A stretch of DNA of 64,000 bases from Archaeoglobaceae archaeon (GCA_038734275.1 JAVYOO010000008.1:1-64000), one strand, 5' to 3'; positions 7,892 through 17,312 are shown, numbered from the stretch's first letter. Numbers and translations: made by a program. The notes: generated by a model not told the origin, from the sequence alone.

Positions 7892-8550
7892 ACCACTTCA
7901 CCCATTTTTCCATTTTCAAACTTTACAATACCTCTACCAACAACCGCATAATAATCTCCAGCGCATTTAAGGCAGAGACCATCCCTAACCCTTGTTGCCA
8001 TTGCATTTTCTCCGCAATTTTTGCATCTCCTATTCTCAAAAATAGGAGCTCTCTCAATTGGTTCAACTTTAACTCTTTCAATCTTAAACTCCTCTTTTGG
8101 GATTTCAAGCATTTTCCAGCCAATTCGCTCCCAGAGAGTAGAAAGCTTTTTGTAATCCTCCACGCTACCCTGCCTTTTCACTATGACTTTTTCAAAAAGT
8201 TCCAGAGCTTCTTTGTCGAAGTATTTCTCTCTAATCTTTTCAGCGTCAACGTAAATTCTCACGCCATTCCAGTCGCTTCTCCTCACGAGCGTTAGGGCAT
8301 TCTTGCCAAGATCTAAGTAGATCAGGCTGTTATTACCGAGAGTGCAACCTGTTGCTACTTGAACACCATCTGTTAGACAGTTGTTGCATTCAACGATCGC
8401 AAGAATTTCTTCGCCAATTGTCGCATCCTCGTCTCTCTGGATTCCAAGCTCATCCATTGCAATTGTTGAAATTCTTACACCTACAGCAAGAAAGGGACAA
8501 ATATGTCCATGAAAATCTTTTGCTTTTGTTAACAATTTTGCTAAATCCAT
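7888..8550 (-). CDS. FmdE-family protein with C-terminal zinc ribbon
   Basis: The 220-residue protein has the FmdE domain signature FHGHICPF at residues 13-20, with conserved C18, and a second cysteine-rich segment (ECNNCLTDG, then VATGCTLGN). A zinc ribbon follows at C176, C179, C193 and C196. The name comes from co-purification with formylmethanofuran dehydrogenase, but many family members lie beside metal or cofactor importers. Here it opens an operon with a FecBCD-type importer, which suggests it handles or senses the imported metal or cofactor. A TATA-like ACTTAAATAAC lies about 25 bases before the ATG, so the transcript is nearly leaderless. Confidence 0.85.
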   Translation of the reverse strand: MDLAKLLTKAKDFHGHICPFLAVGVRISTIAMDELGIQRDEDATIGEEILAIVECNNCLTDGVQVATGCTLGNNSLIYLDLGKNALTLVRRSDWNGVRIYVDAEKIREKYFDKEALELFEKVIVKRQGSVEDYKKLSTLWERIGWKMLEIPKEEFKIERVKVEPIERAPIFENRRCKNCGENAMATRVRDGLCLKCAGDYYAVVGRGIVKFENGKMGEVV

Positions 8551-8646
8551 GACAGGTGTTGATGTTGGTGTTATTTAAGTTTTCCTTTTTGTTATCAAAA
8601 GCTGAAATCATTGACAAAGTTAATTTTAAAAGATAAAAAATAGAAT

Positions 8647-10644
8647 TTACTGACCGTATGCTGATTCGTAAACAAGTTCAATTACGTCAAGGACTGTGAT
8701 CTTCTGTTCGAGCTTCTCGCTCTTTACTCCGTCTTCAAGCATTATCATGCAGAATGGGCAGGCTACAGCGAGAATTTCTGCTCCAGTTTCTGCAGCCTCC
8801 CTTGCTCTAAGGTTGTTTGGTCTGAATTGCCCGGGATATTCTCTAACAAGGTTTCCACCACCAGCACCACAGCAAAAGCTTCTGTTTCTGTTTCTTGGCA
8901 TTTCAACAAGCTTCAGTCCAGGAATAGACTTGAGAATTTCTCTTGGTAGTTCGTAAAGCCCATTGTATCTTCCAAGATAGCATGGATCGTGGAAGGTGAC
9001 CGTTTTGTTTATCGGCTTCTTGAGCTTTAGCCTACCATCTTTTATCGCCTCATAGATAACTTCAAGTATAAACTTAACATCGTAGCCCTCGTATTCGTTC
9101 TTAAGCGTGTTAAAGCAATGAGGAGAAGTTGCGATTATTCTCTTGACTCCAAACTTCTCAAACTGTCCGACGTTTTCTTCTTTGAGTAGCTGGAATAATC
9201 CCTCCTCACCAACCCTGCGAACATCGTTTCCACAGCACCCTTCGTCTCTGCCAAGGATTGCATAGTTAACACCGATGTCCTTCAGGATCTTAGCAAGCTT
9301 CGCTGTCACTGGAATATTCCTGTTATCAAAGCTATGAGCGCAGCCAACGAACCAAAGCCACTCAAACTCCGGATTATCCTTCACGGTCGGCACAGGAACT
9401 TCTGACTTCTTCACCCACTGGTCTCTCTTGAACTTCCCTTCACCCCAGGGATTCTTCTGCTTCTGTATGTTCGTCAGGAAATCTCTCACATCGGGCGGGG
9501 TTTCTCCGCTTTCAATAACACCCCTGCGCATCTCGATGATTATATCCATCTGCTCCACGTACACTGGACACATTTCCATACATGCTCTGCAAGTCGTGCA
9601 TGCCCAGATTGCATGCATATCTAATACGTTGTCCAGTAATAGTGGTTCTTCAGCTTCGCCGCCATCTTCTTCGAGCACGACATCGTATGGCTTTCCAATG
9701 GGCAACTCATCCTTCAGAATTTTGTCAATGTGCCTTATATTCTGCACGAGGAACATTGGTGAGAGTGAAGTCTTTGAGTTAAATGCTGGACAGTTGTCCT
9801 GGCATCTTCCACAACGCATGCATGCAAGGCTTGCAAGCAGATCCCTCCTCGTGAGATCTGACCTCTTAACCATTCCCACGTAGTCTTCTGTTTGCGGTGT
9901 TGGTCTTAGGACTCCTGGCTTTCTTTCAGTTTTCGTGAATATCGCAACCGGAGCGGCGAGAATGTGCATCAATTTTGTGTATGGTATTAGAGCCAGAATT
10001 GCGAGTATAAGAACGGCATGAGCAAACCATAGAACATTCACGATAATTTCGATGGGTACTCCGAATTTGAGGCCAATAACTGGAATTCTAAAAACAAAGT
10101 CTTGGGCAAATCGGAAGTATTCTTTAAGAGCAATTCCAAAAATCGCTGCAAAGATTAGTATCAGTAGGACCAGGTTGTCATCGGTTGCATTATCATACTT
10201 TCTTGCAAATCTCGAAGGCTTCAGGATGTATCGATTTACCGCCATGTATAGCACGCCTAAAAAGAACAGAAGTGCTGAAAGGGTCATTGAATACTTAAAG
10301 AGCTCGTATCCACTTATTGAGAAGCCAAACGCCTGGTAGTTTGCTCTGAATATGTCCGGAATTATTGCCACGATCAATAGAACAAAGATGTCTATGAAGA
10401 GAATGATAAATCCCCACAGAACCAGAAAGTGTCCAACACCCATTTTTTTCTCTCGTTTCATCAGCCTGATCAAAAGAAACGCATCGACAATTACGTATTT
10501 TAACCTTCTAAGTTTATTGTTTGTTCTTGGCTCAGAACTTGGACGGCCACTATTTACGAAGTCTATTTTTTCTTTCATTCCCTTTGCGAAGATTATCAGA
10601 GCGATTACGAGCAGAACATAGTAAATAAATTCAAGCATCTTCAC
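8647..10644 (-). CDS. Membrane NarI-like/HdrD-like fusion iron-sulfur oxidoreductase
   Basis: The 665-residue protein starts with about five to six membrane helices carrying candidate haem b histidines (H72 in GHFLVLW, H209, H227), as in NarI, HdrE or DsrM. Two [4Fe-4S] ferredoxin motifs follow, the first at C275, C278, C281 and C285, the second in CTTCRACMEMCP. Two CCG domains end the protein, seen as DEGCCGNDVRR and FCCGAGGG. Such fusions move electrons between membrane quinone and thiol/disulfide or cytochrome partners. It overlaps the pentahaem cytochrome gene by four bases, so quinone-cytochrome exchange is likely. The partner of the CCG site is unknown. Confidence 0.88.
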   Translation of the reverse strand: MKMLEFIYYVLLVIALIIFAKGMKEKIDFVNSGRPSSEPRTNNKLRRLKYVIVDAFLLIRLMKREKKMGVGHFLVLWGFIILFIDIFVLLIVAIIPDIFRANYQAFGFSISGYELFKYSMTLSALLFFLGVLYMAVNRYILKPSRFARKYDNATDDNLVLLILIFAAIFGIALKEYFRFAQDFVFRIPVIGLKFGVPIEIIVNVLWFAHAVLILAILALIPYTKLMHILAAPVAIFTKTERKPGVLRPTPQTEDYVGMVKRSDLTRRDLLASLACMRCGRCQDNCPAFNSKTSLSPMFLVQNIRHIDKILKDELPIGKPYDVVLEEDGGEAEEPLLLDNVLDMHAIWACTTCRACMEMCPVYVEQMDIIIEMRRGVIESGETPPDVRDFLTNIQKQKNPWGEGKFKRDQWVKKSEVPVPTVKDNPEFEWLWFVGCAHSFDNRNIPVTAKLAKILKDIGVNYAILGRDEGCCGNDVRRVGEEGLFQLLKEENVGQFEKFGVKRIIATSPHCFNTLKNEYEGYDVKFILEVIYEAIKDGRLKLKKPINKTVTFHDPCYLGRYNGLYELPREILKSIPGLKLVEMPRNRNRSFCCGAGGGNLVREYPGQFRPNNLRAREAAETGAEILAVACPFCMIMLEDGVKSEKLEQKITVLDVIELVYESAYGQ

Positions 10645-11042
10645 TCACCTCCAAAGATGTTTGCATCTTTGTGTATTACGTTCACATCCTCAGTATGGCA
10701 ATTCTTGCAGTCTCCCTGATGCTCTGTTACAATAGCATGACAATTCGCACATGAAGCGCTGAGCCCTTCTGTTGTGGGTATCCTCATATCGCTCGGCATT
10801 GAATGGCAAAGAATCGTGAATGGGTTCCCTTTATGACAGTCCTGACAGCTTGCATCTTTTGATGAATGAAGGGCATGCAGATCGCCGTGGCATTCAGCAC
10901 ACTTTGTCCAAGTAGAGAGGTGGGCGGTATAAACATCCGCATGGCTGTGGCAGGTATCGCATGTGTGAACACTCTGCTGCGCGTTTATCGGTGCAAAAAA
11001 GATTGCAAGGCTTAAAATGAAAATTAGAGCGAACTTCTTCAT
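10641..11042 (-). CDS. Secreted pentahaem c-type cytochrome
   Basis: The 133-residue protein has a signal peptide (residues 1-21, ending FAPINAQ) and five CxxCH haem-attachment motifs with histidines at 32, 52, 70, 102 and 116. A lone LCH at residues 79-80 sits between haems three and four, and may be a decayed sixth site. Many other histidines could be distal ligands, which suggests low-potential bis-His haems. It would lie outside the membrane and pass electrons to or from the NarI/HdrD fusion encoded next. The upstream gene encodes a second multihaem lipoprotein with a four-base overlap. Confidence 0.9.
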   Translation of the reverse strand: MKKFALIFILSLAIFFAPINAQQSVHTCDTCHSHADVYTAHLSTWTKCAECHGDLHALHSSKDASCQDCHKGNPFTILCHSMPSDMRIPTTEGLSASCANCHAIVTEHQGDCKNCHTEDVNVIHKDANIFGGE

Positions 11043-11410
11043 GTTCTCACCTCATGCTCAATGTATTCTTTCAAATACTTGCTGTGCCTTTCAACCATTG
11101 TTTTGTGACAGACTTCGCATTTGTCAGGCATGTGGTTTGCAAGCAGCGAAGAGTCGTGGCAAAGAGTGCAGGTTGCATTAAATGCATTATCCCATATCCA
11201 GCCCTCTAGATTCTTGTGGCTCGGGAGAATCTCATTTCCATGGCATTCTTTACAGCTTGTAACGTTTGAGTAGTGTTTGACGTATTTCCATGGTTCCTCA
11301 TGGCATTGGCAGTTGTAAACAATGTTTCTTTCAAGATTGAGTGTTGCCTTTTGCTCTACGCACCCCAGCATAAGTAATGCCAAGATAGGAACCAGTATCG
11401 TCCACCTCAT
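11039..11410 (-). CDS. Multihaem c-type cytochrome lipoprotein
   Basis: The 123-residue protein has a lipoprotein signal ending LMLGC (Cys17), so it is membrane anchored on the outer face. Three canonical CxxCH motifs have histidines at 57, 85 and 102. A fourth candidate, CQCH at 34-37, has one residue between the cysteines instead of two. If CQCH binds haem it would be a non-standard attachment. It is the first gene of the cytochrome/NarI-HdrD operon and probably the outermost electron carrier. No cytochrome c maturation genes are in the window. Confidence 0.85.
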   Translation of the reverse strand: MRWTILVPILALLMLGCVEQKATLNLERNIVYNCQCHEEPWKYVKHYSNVTSCKECHGNEILPSHKNLEGWIWDNAFNATCTLCHDSSLLANHMPDKCEVCHKTMVERHSKYLKEYIEHEVRT

Positions 11411-11517
11411 TCTTTCACCTTTTTTCTTCTAACTCCCGTTATACCCCAAGCTATAAATTTTTCTCAATTTGACTGTCTTCGTCTCTTTGTTTGTGAAACC
11501 GGATTGAAAATTTTTGT

Positions 11518-13233
11518 TCAGACTCTTCCTGCCTTTTTCGTTTCTTCCTCCTTTAGAACTCTTCTAAGGATCTTTCCTACAGCAGATTTTGGCAATTCGT
11601 CACGGAATTCGATAATTCTTGGAATTTTATATGCTGCAAGTCTTTCTCTGCAGAATTTCGTTATCTCTTCAGCGCTGACTTTCCCCTTAAACTCGGGTTT
11701 AAGGACTATGAACGCCTTGACGGTCTCTCCTCTATAAGGATCTGGCACACCAATCACAGCTGCTTCAAGCACAGCGGGATGCTCATAGAGAACTTCTTCA
11801 ACCTCCCTTGGATATATGTTGTATCCGCCTGCTATGATCATATCCTTCTTCCTCTCAACAATGTAAAAGTATCCGTCTTCATCCATCTTTGCCATGTCTC
11901 CAGTGAGCAACCAGCCATTTACAAGGACTTTTGCAGTCTCGCTCTCCATTTTCCAGTATCCTTTCATAACCTGTGGTCCGTAGATTGCAAGTTCACCTAC
12001 TTGACCCGGTGCCAGAACATTCCCTTCATCATCAACGACCACTGCAAGTGTATCAGGTAGCGGAATTCCAATACTCCCAGCCTTGTTCAGTCCATATACC
12101 GGATTCGCATGCGTGACTGGAGATGTTTCGCTTAAGCCGTAGCCCTCTACAAGTTTGCCACCAACTGCACTTTCAAAGTTTTTCTTCAACTCTATCGGCA
12201 ATGGCGCTGCACCGCTTATACAGGCTCTTATTGAAGAGAGATCAAATTTGTCTCTTTCGGGGTAGTTCAGAACTGCTGCATACATTGTGGGGACCCCACA
12301 AAATATCGTAACTTTGTATTTTTGTATAAACTTTAGAATCGTCTTTATATCTCTGGGATCTGGAACTAGCACAATTGTTGCACCAAATGCAATCGGAGCA
12401 TTTAGCGATGTGGTCATTCCGTAGCTATGGAAGTATGGTAATACTCCTATGTATACATCCCTTTCCGAATCCTTGTCGGGTAACCATTCGAGTACTTGGT
12501 AAGTGTTTGCAACGAGATTGAAATGAGTGCTCATAACTGCCTTCGGAACTCCGGTAGTTCCGCCTGTGTATAAGAAAACTGCCACGTCCTCTTTTGGATC
12601 AATTGGAGGCTTCTCTCTAAGGGGTCTATGCTTTTCAACTTCTTTCCAAAAAGAAACTTCCCCCCTTTTTGGAATTTTCACCCTCTCCTTTTTGAAGAAA
12701 TAAAGATAGTTGAGAGGGAAGGGTAAAAAATCCTCGACTTTACATATCACAACCTTCTTTAACTTCCCCTCGTTCAAAATTTTTTCAATTCTCGGATATA
12801 TCGGCTCAAAAAAGAAACCGGCTTCAGATTCGCTATTCTCTATGATATACCTAATCTCTCTTTCGGTATATAGCGGATTGCACTGCACAACTGTTGCTCC
12901 AGCCTTTAAAATCCCGTAGTAAGCGATCACGTATTGGGGAAGATTTGGTAGATCGATGATTACTTTGCTACCCTTTCTTATTCCTTGGTCATAGAGAAAC
13001 CCAGCAACTCTGTCAGATAGCTCATTTAACTCCCCATAAGTAATCTTTCTGCCATAAAATATAAGGGCATGTTTGTAAGGGTTCTTTTTTGCACTTTCTT
13101 CGAGCAAAGAATAAAGCGGGATTTCAGGATAGTCTATATGATCGCGAACCCCTTTGTCATAGTGCTTGACCCATATCTTCTCCACGTCTTCAGGTCTGAG
13201 TTCCATTATTGTTTTTCCCGCGCTTCCGGGCAT
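11518..13233 (-). CDS. AMP-forming acyl-CoA synthetase (fatty acid-CoA ligase family)
   Basis: The 571-residue protein has the ATP-binding P-loop YTGGTTGVPKAV, the core motif YGLSETSP, the adenylate-binding TGDMAKMDEDGY, and the C-terminal catalytic lysine in PKSAVGKILRR. It activates a carboxylic acid to acyl-AMP and then the CoA thioester. Length and motif order match long- or medium-chain fatty acid CoA ligases, used in beta-oxidation by this archaeal order. It follows the PAS protein gene by 60 bases on the same strand. Confidence 0.9.
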   Translation of the reverse strand: MPGSAGKTIMELRPEDVEKIWVKHYDKGVRDHIDYPEIPLYSLLEESAKKNPYKHALIFYGRKITYGELNELSDRVAGFLYDQGIRKGSKVIIDLPNLPQYVIAYYGILKAGATVVQCNPLYTEREIRYIIENSESEAGFFFEPIYPRIEKILNEGKLKKVVICKVEDFLPFPLNYLYFFKKERVKIPKRGEVSFWKEVEKHRPLREKPPIDPKEDVAVFLYTGGTTGVPKAVMSTHFNLVANTYQVLEWLPDKDSERDVYIGVLPYFHSYGMTTSLNAPIAFGATIVLVPDPRDIKTILKFIQKYKVTIFCGVPTMYAAVLNYPERDKFDLSSIRACISGAAPLPIELKKNFESAVGGKLVEGYGLSETSPVTHANPVYGLNKAGSIGIPLPDTLAVVVDDEGNVLAPGQVGELAIYGPQVMKGYWKMESETAKVLVNGWLLTGDMAKMDEDGYFYIVERKKDMIIAGGYNIYPREVEEVLYEHPAVLEAAVIGVPDPYRGETVKAFIVLKPEFKGKVSAEEITKFCRERLAAYKIPRIIEFRDELPKSAVGKILRRVLKEEETKKAGRV

Positions 13234-13293
13234 GATAAATTATAAGGTTCAAAAAGATAAATATTTTTCCAAAGTCGCTTGAAAAAGAGAAAA

Positions 13294-15069
13294 TTAGTTT
13301 ATATTATTTGAGTTCGCTCCAGCCACGCTTTTCTTGAGTTCCTCAGATTTAATCCATGAAACATCGAGTTCGCGCATCACTTTTAGAATTCTTTCAGCCT
13401 GCTGAAACACTCTCTCTCTAACTCTCTCATCCTCGATCAGCATATCCACGTAAGCGAGCATGACCGCTAAGGGATTTCGTATTCCATCCACAAGATAAGC
13501 TATTGTGTGAATGTTTTCAACCAACCTCTTATATAGTTCCTCTTTTCGTTTATCATCTTCAATGGATTTAAAGACAAATGCGAGACTTTCTGCCAGACCT
13601 TTGAGAATTTTTATCTCCTCTTCTCCAGCAGTTTTTACGCACAGATAACCATAGGTTTTGTTTGCATATGTTATGGGGAAACATAAACCTTCTGGAGTAT
13701 CCGAAATCTTTGCTGAATACCCTGAGAGAATCTCCTCAACTTTGGCGATTAACATTTCGGGATCTTTGATCTTGTTTATCGCTTCATGAACTTCGATTAC
13801 TTCTCTTAAAAGCTCGTTTAACTTTAATATCTCCGTAATTTCCTGAGAGATTATTAAGCAGTGCTTTTTACCTTCCAGTTCTATTGGTATATACTGGTTG
13901 AAAAAAAATCTGTTTTCTCGCTCATCTTGAAAAACAACCATTTTGTTTTCCTCAATTGCCATTTTTAGATATGAACTTCTCCTCTCAGCAACTTCTCTTG
14001 GAAAAAGATCATAATGGCTTTTTCCAACCGGATTCATACCTATACTCCTAATCATTGCCTGATTAGCCTCAATGAATATGCCGTCTTCGTTTAAAAGCGC
14101 AATAAGAGCCGGAGAATTCTCAAATATCTTTCTATATCTCTCCTCGCTCTCTCTAAGCTTCTTTTCGAGCCTGATTCTTTCGGTTATGTCTCTATAATTG
14201 CTTATAAAACCCACGACCTTTCCCTTTTCCCACAATAACCTAATATTGCCCTCTACTACAATTTTTCTACCATCTTTTCGCTTAACTTCGAATACAAGGC
14301 CCCTCAGGTCTTTTCTTTCCCTGAAGGCCAGATTATAGCTCCTAAATATCTCCTCAGCAACATTTTTTTCAAGTCTGAGGACTTCTGCAAAATTTCTGCC
14401 TTTTACTTCCTCGTTTGTGTATCCAAATGCGAATTCAAAAGCTTGGTTAACCTCCACAAAATTTCCCCTTAGATCTGTTACAACTATGATGTCGAACGAA
14501 TAATCAAAGAATTCCTTGTACTTTCTACTGCTTTCTTCCAACTTTTTTTCAATTCTTTTCTTTTCCGTCACATCTCTGAGAATGAGCAAAATCGCAGGTT
14601 TTCCTTTAAATCTTATAAAAGTGGGATTTGTTTCCACCCATACTTCTCTACCGTCTGGCAATATGAAAAGCTCTTCAGCAGGTTCGACTTTCTCACCATT
14701 GAGAACTTTTTGCATTCGCTCAAATGCCAGAGATCGGTAATCAGGGTGTATATAACTTGCTAAATTCAATTTTAAACCTTCTTGCCCTATGTAGCTTATA
14801 GCCTTCGGATTAGCATATAGAATTTTCTGTGTATCGTGTATAACTACTGGCTCAGGGAGTCGATCGACTATAGTCTTAAAAAGTTCAAACTCAGAGATAA
14901 AGTCCTCTACTTTGGCAGGTATTTCGGTTCTTTCAACCTTCTCACCCAATAAAAATACGAATTTGCAGCGTTTTTTAGCTTCGCTCAAAACTTCAGGATC
15001 TTGGCTATCTATTATCGCAATATCACACTCCTTAACGTCATCTTTATTCCTAATTACTACTATTCTCAC
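13294..15069 (-). CDS. Multi-PAS sensor protein with degenerate dimerisation domain and no kinase domain
   Basis: The 591-residue soluble protein has an N-terminal segment of about 65 residues, then three PAS domains (about 70-175, 190-305 and 310-420), a GAF-like region (about 425-520) and a helical segment resembling a histidine kinase dimerisation domain. The phospho-acceptor motif, usually HELRNPLA, reads DGIRNPLA here, so the histidine is missing. No ATPase domain follows before the stop. It may sense redox state or a ligand and act through protein contact. There are only 60 bases to the next gene, so a separate ATPase domain is not present downstream. Confidence 0.8.
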   Translation of the reverse strand: MRIVVIRNKDDVKECDIAIIDSQDPEVLSEAKKRCKFVFLLGEKVERTEIPAKVEDFISEFELFKTIVDRLPEPVVIHDTQKILYANPKAISYIGQEGLKLNLASYIHPDYRSLAFERMQKVLNGEKVEPAEELFILPDGREVWVETNPTFIRFKGKPAILLILRDVTEKKRIEKKLEESSRKYKEFFDYSFDIIVVTDLRGNFVEVNQAFEFAFGYTNEEVKGRNFAEVLRLEKNVAEEIFRSYNLAFRERKDLRGLVFEVKRKDGRKIVVEGNIRLLWEKGKVVGFISNYRDITERIRLEKKLRESEERYRKIFENSPALIALLNEDGIFIEANQAMIRSIGMNPVGKSHYDLFPREVAERRSSYLKMAIEENKMVVFQDERENRFFFNQYIPIELEGKKHCLIISQEITEILKLNELLREVIEVHEAINKIKDPEMLIAKVEEILSGYSAKISDTPEGLCFPITYANKTYGYLCVKTAGEEEIKILKGLAESLAFVFKSIEDDKRKEELYKRLVENIHTIAYLVDGIRNPLAVMLAYVDMLIEDERVRERVFQQAERILKVMRELDVSWIKSEELKKSVAGANSNNIN

Positions 15070-15165
15070 AATAATAATTATTTCTAAGCTTTAAAAAGCT
15101 TTCTACCTTGGAATAAAAGAGCGTCTATTTTCGCTAATTTGGTCTAAAATTTTAAATAAATTGTT

Positions 15166-15651
15166 TTACTTGCCATTTTTCCCTCCTCTCACCATTGCTA
15201 CCTTTCCGGTCCTTGCCACTTCTTTTATTCCGTATGCTCTCATGAGGTCTATAAAAGCATTGATTTTGTCCTCGTCACCGGTTATCTCTATGATGAAGCT
15301 GTCTCTCGCAACGTCAACTATTCTTGCCCTGAAAATATTTGCCAGTTCTATTATTTCCCCTCTTTTCTCTGGTGGTGAGTTCACTCTTATCAGGCAGAGT
15401 TCCCTTTCTACTGCATCTTTGCTAACATCACTGACTTTGATCACTTCTATTAGCTTATTTAACTGCTTTGTAACCTGTTCAAGAACTTTTTCGTCGCCTT
15501 TAACAACAATGGTCATCCTCGATAAATCTTCCCGTTCAGTTGTCCCTACTGTAAGGCTTTCTATATTAAAACCTCTTCTTCTAAAAAGTGATGCAACTCT
15601 TGCTAATACGCCAGGCTTGTTCTCCACGAGAACTGCGATGGTATACTTCAT
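15166..15651 (-). CDS. ilvH: Acetolactate synthase regulatory (small) subunit
   Basis: The 161-residue protein starts with an ACT domain (KYTIAVLVENKPGVLARVASLF, split here as the family's opening strand and helix) and has the C-terminal domain of IlvH. It binds valine and modulates the catalytic subunit. It overlaps ilvB by four bases, so the subunits are translationally coupled. Full family length. Confidence 0.95.
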   Translation of the reverse strand: MKYTIAVLVENKPGVLARVASLFRRRGFNIESLTVGTTEREDLSRMTIVVKGDEKVLEQVTKQLNKLIEVIKVSDVSKDAVERELCLIRVNSPPEKRGEIIELANIFRARIVDVARDSFIIEITGDEDKINAFIDLMRAYGIKEVARTGKVAMVRGGKNGK

Positions 15652-17312
15652 ACCTCCACCTCAATTATATCCTTTAAACCTTTCCCGGGTGGGACCATTG
15701 GGAGAACGTTCGCCTTAAAGTCAACTCTAAAGTCTACCACAACCGGAACATCGTAGTTTTCTTTAACGAGTTTGAATGCATCTTCCACTTCGCTTGGCTT
15801 TTCAACAGTAATCCCAATTGCACCAAAGCCTTTTGCTATTTTTTCGAAGCTCATTTTTTCACAGCCTATGCATGTTGCGGAGTATCTTTCCTTGTAGAAC
15901 AACTGTTGCCATTGTCTGACCATTCCAAGATAACCATTATTTAAAATGAAAACCTTTACCGGTATTTTGTAATGCACACAGGTTGCAAGTTCCTGAATAT
16001 TCATCAAAAAGCTTCCATCTCCAGCGATATCTATAACTTCTTTATCAGGACACGCAACCTTTGCACCCATTGCAGCAGGGAAACCAAAGCCCATTGTCCC
16101 CAGACCGCCACTGCTGATAAACTGTCTCGGATACTTCACCTTAAAGAACTGGGCCGCCCACATCTGGTTCTGACCGACTTCTGTGGTGATTATCGCATCT
16201 GGAAAGAACTCACAAGCCTTCTCAACGACAAATTGCGGTTTAAAACCATCCTTTTCGTATTTAAGTGGATATTTCTCTCTCCATTCCTTCACTTTGTCCC
16301 CCCACTCCTTTCGTTGTTTATACTCGATCATCTTTTTTAGCTGGCTTAGGATTCTCTTTGCATCGCCAACGATTGGCACGTCGACTCGAATATTTTTGCC
16401 AATTTCTGCCGGGTCTATATCTATGTGGATTATCTTCGCATTTGGAGCAAACAATGAAGCATTTCCAGTAGTTCGATCACTGAATCGACAGCCAACAGCT
16501 ATAATGAGGTCGCTCTCGCTTAAAGCGTAATTTGCATACTTTGAGCCATGCATTCCTACAAAGCCTAAACAAAGGGGGTGGTATTCGCTAATAGCCCCTT
16601 TACCCATCAAAGTTGTCACAACAAATGCAGGAATTCCTTCAGCAAGCTCTGTAAGCTCTTTTTGTGCATTTGAAATTCTAACCCCTCCTCCTGCAAGTAT
16701 TATTGGTCTTTCTGCTTTCATTATAAGCTCTACTGCTCTCTTAATTTGCATTGGATGACCTTCGTATTTCGGCTTATAACCCATCAAATCGATTTTGCTT
16801 GGATATTCAAATTCGATGTCTGCTTGCGAAACATCTTTCGGGATGTCGACAAGCACAGGACCAGGACGACCGGTTGAGGCTATATGAAAAGCTTCTTTCA
16901 CTATTCTAAGCAAGCTTTTTGGATCTGTCACTAAGTAATTGTGTTTGGTTATTGGCATCGTTATACCAGTTATATCTGCTTCTTGGAAAGCATCGTTTCC
17001 TATAAGGTGTCTGGCTACCTGCCCTGTAAAGACAACAAGTGGCGAGGAGTCCATGTAAGCATTTGCAATCCCCGTTACAGTATTCGTTGCTCCAGGGCCA
17101 GAAGTTGCGAAAACAACTCCAACCTTCCCGCTTGCTCTTGCATAGCCATCTGCGGCATGTGTCGCCCCCTGTTCATGTCTCGTGGTTATGTGCCTTATGT
17201 TTGAGTCATAGAGAGCATCGTAGATCTCGAGTATCGCTCCCCCTGGTATGCCAAAGATGACCTCAACACCCTCCTTTTCAAGAGCCTTGATAAAGGCATC
17301 GGCAGCACGCAT
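15648..17312 (-). CDS. ilvB: Acetolactate synthase catalytic (large) subunit
   Basis: The 554-residue protein has the catalytic Glu at position 47 (TRHEQGA), FAD/TPP domains in the usual order, and the thiamine diphosphate motif beginning GDGSF and closing with NN. It condenses two pyruvates to acetolactate, or pyruvate with 2-oxobutyrate, for valine, leucine and isoleucine. With ilvH it forms an operon; ilvD is elsewhere in this window. The ATG is preceded by a GAGGTGGG ribosome binding site and a leader of about 70 bases, unusual among the many leaderless genes here. Confidence 0.97.
   Translation of the reverse strand: MRAADAFIKALEKEGVEVIFGIPGGAILEIYDALYDSNIRHITTRHEQGATHAADGYARASGKVGVVFATSGPGATNTVTGIANAYMDSSPLVVFTGQVARHLIGNDAFQEADITGITMPITKHNYLVTDPKSLLRIVKEAFHIASTGRPGPVLVDIPKDVSQADIEFEYPSKIDLMGYKPKYEGHPMQIKRAVELIMKAERPIILAGGGVRISNAQKELTELAEGIPAFVVTTLMGKGAISEYHPLCLGFVGMHGSKYANYALSESDLIIAVGCRFSDRTTGNASLFAPNAKIIHIDIDPAEIGKNIRVDVPIVGDAKRILSQLKKMIEYKQRKEWGDKVKEWREKYPLKYEKDGFKPQFVVEKACEFFPDAIITTEVGQNQMWAAQFFKVKYPRQFISSGGLGTMGFGFPAAMGAKVACPDKEVIDIAGDGSFLMNIQELATCVHYKIPVKVFILNNGYLGMVRQWQQLFYKERYSATCIGCEKMSFEKIAKGFGAIGITVEKPSEVEDAFKLVKENYDVPVVVDFRVDFKANVLPMVPPGKGLKDIIEVEV

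Noticed and set aside
13234-13293. Missing ATPase domain of the PAS protein downstream of its stop
   Set aside because: Only 60 bases lie between the stop and the next gene, and no GHKL motif is in any frame there.
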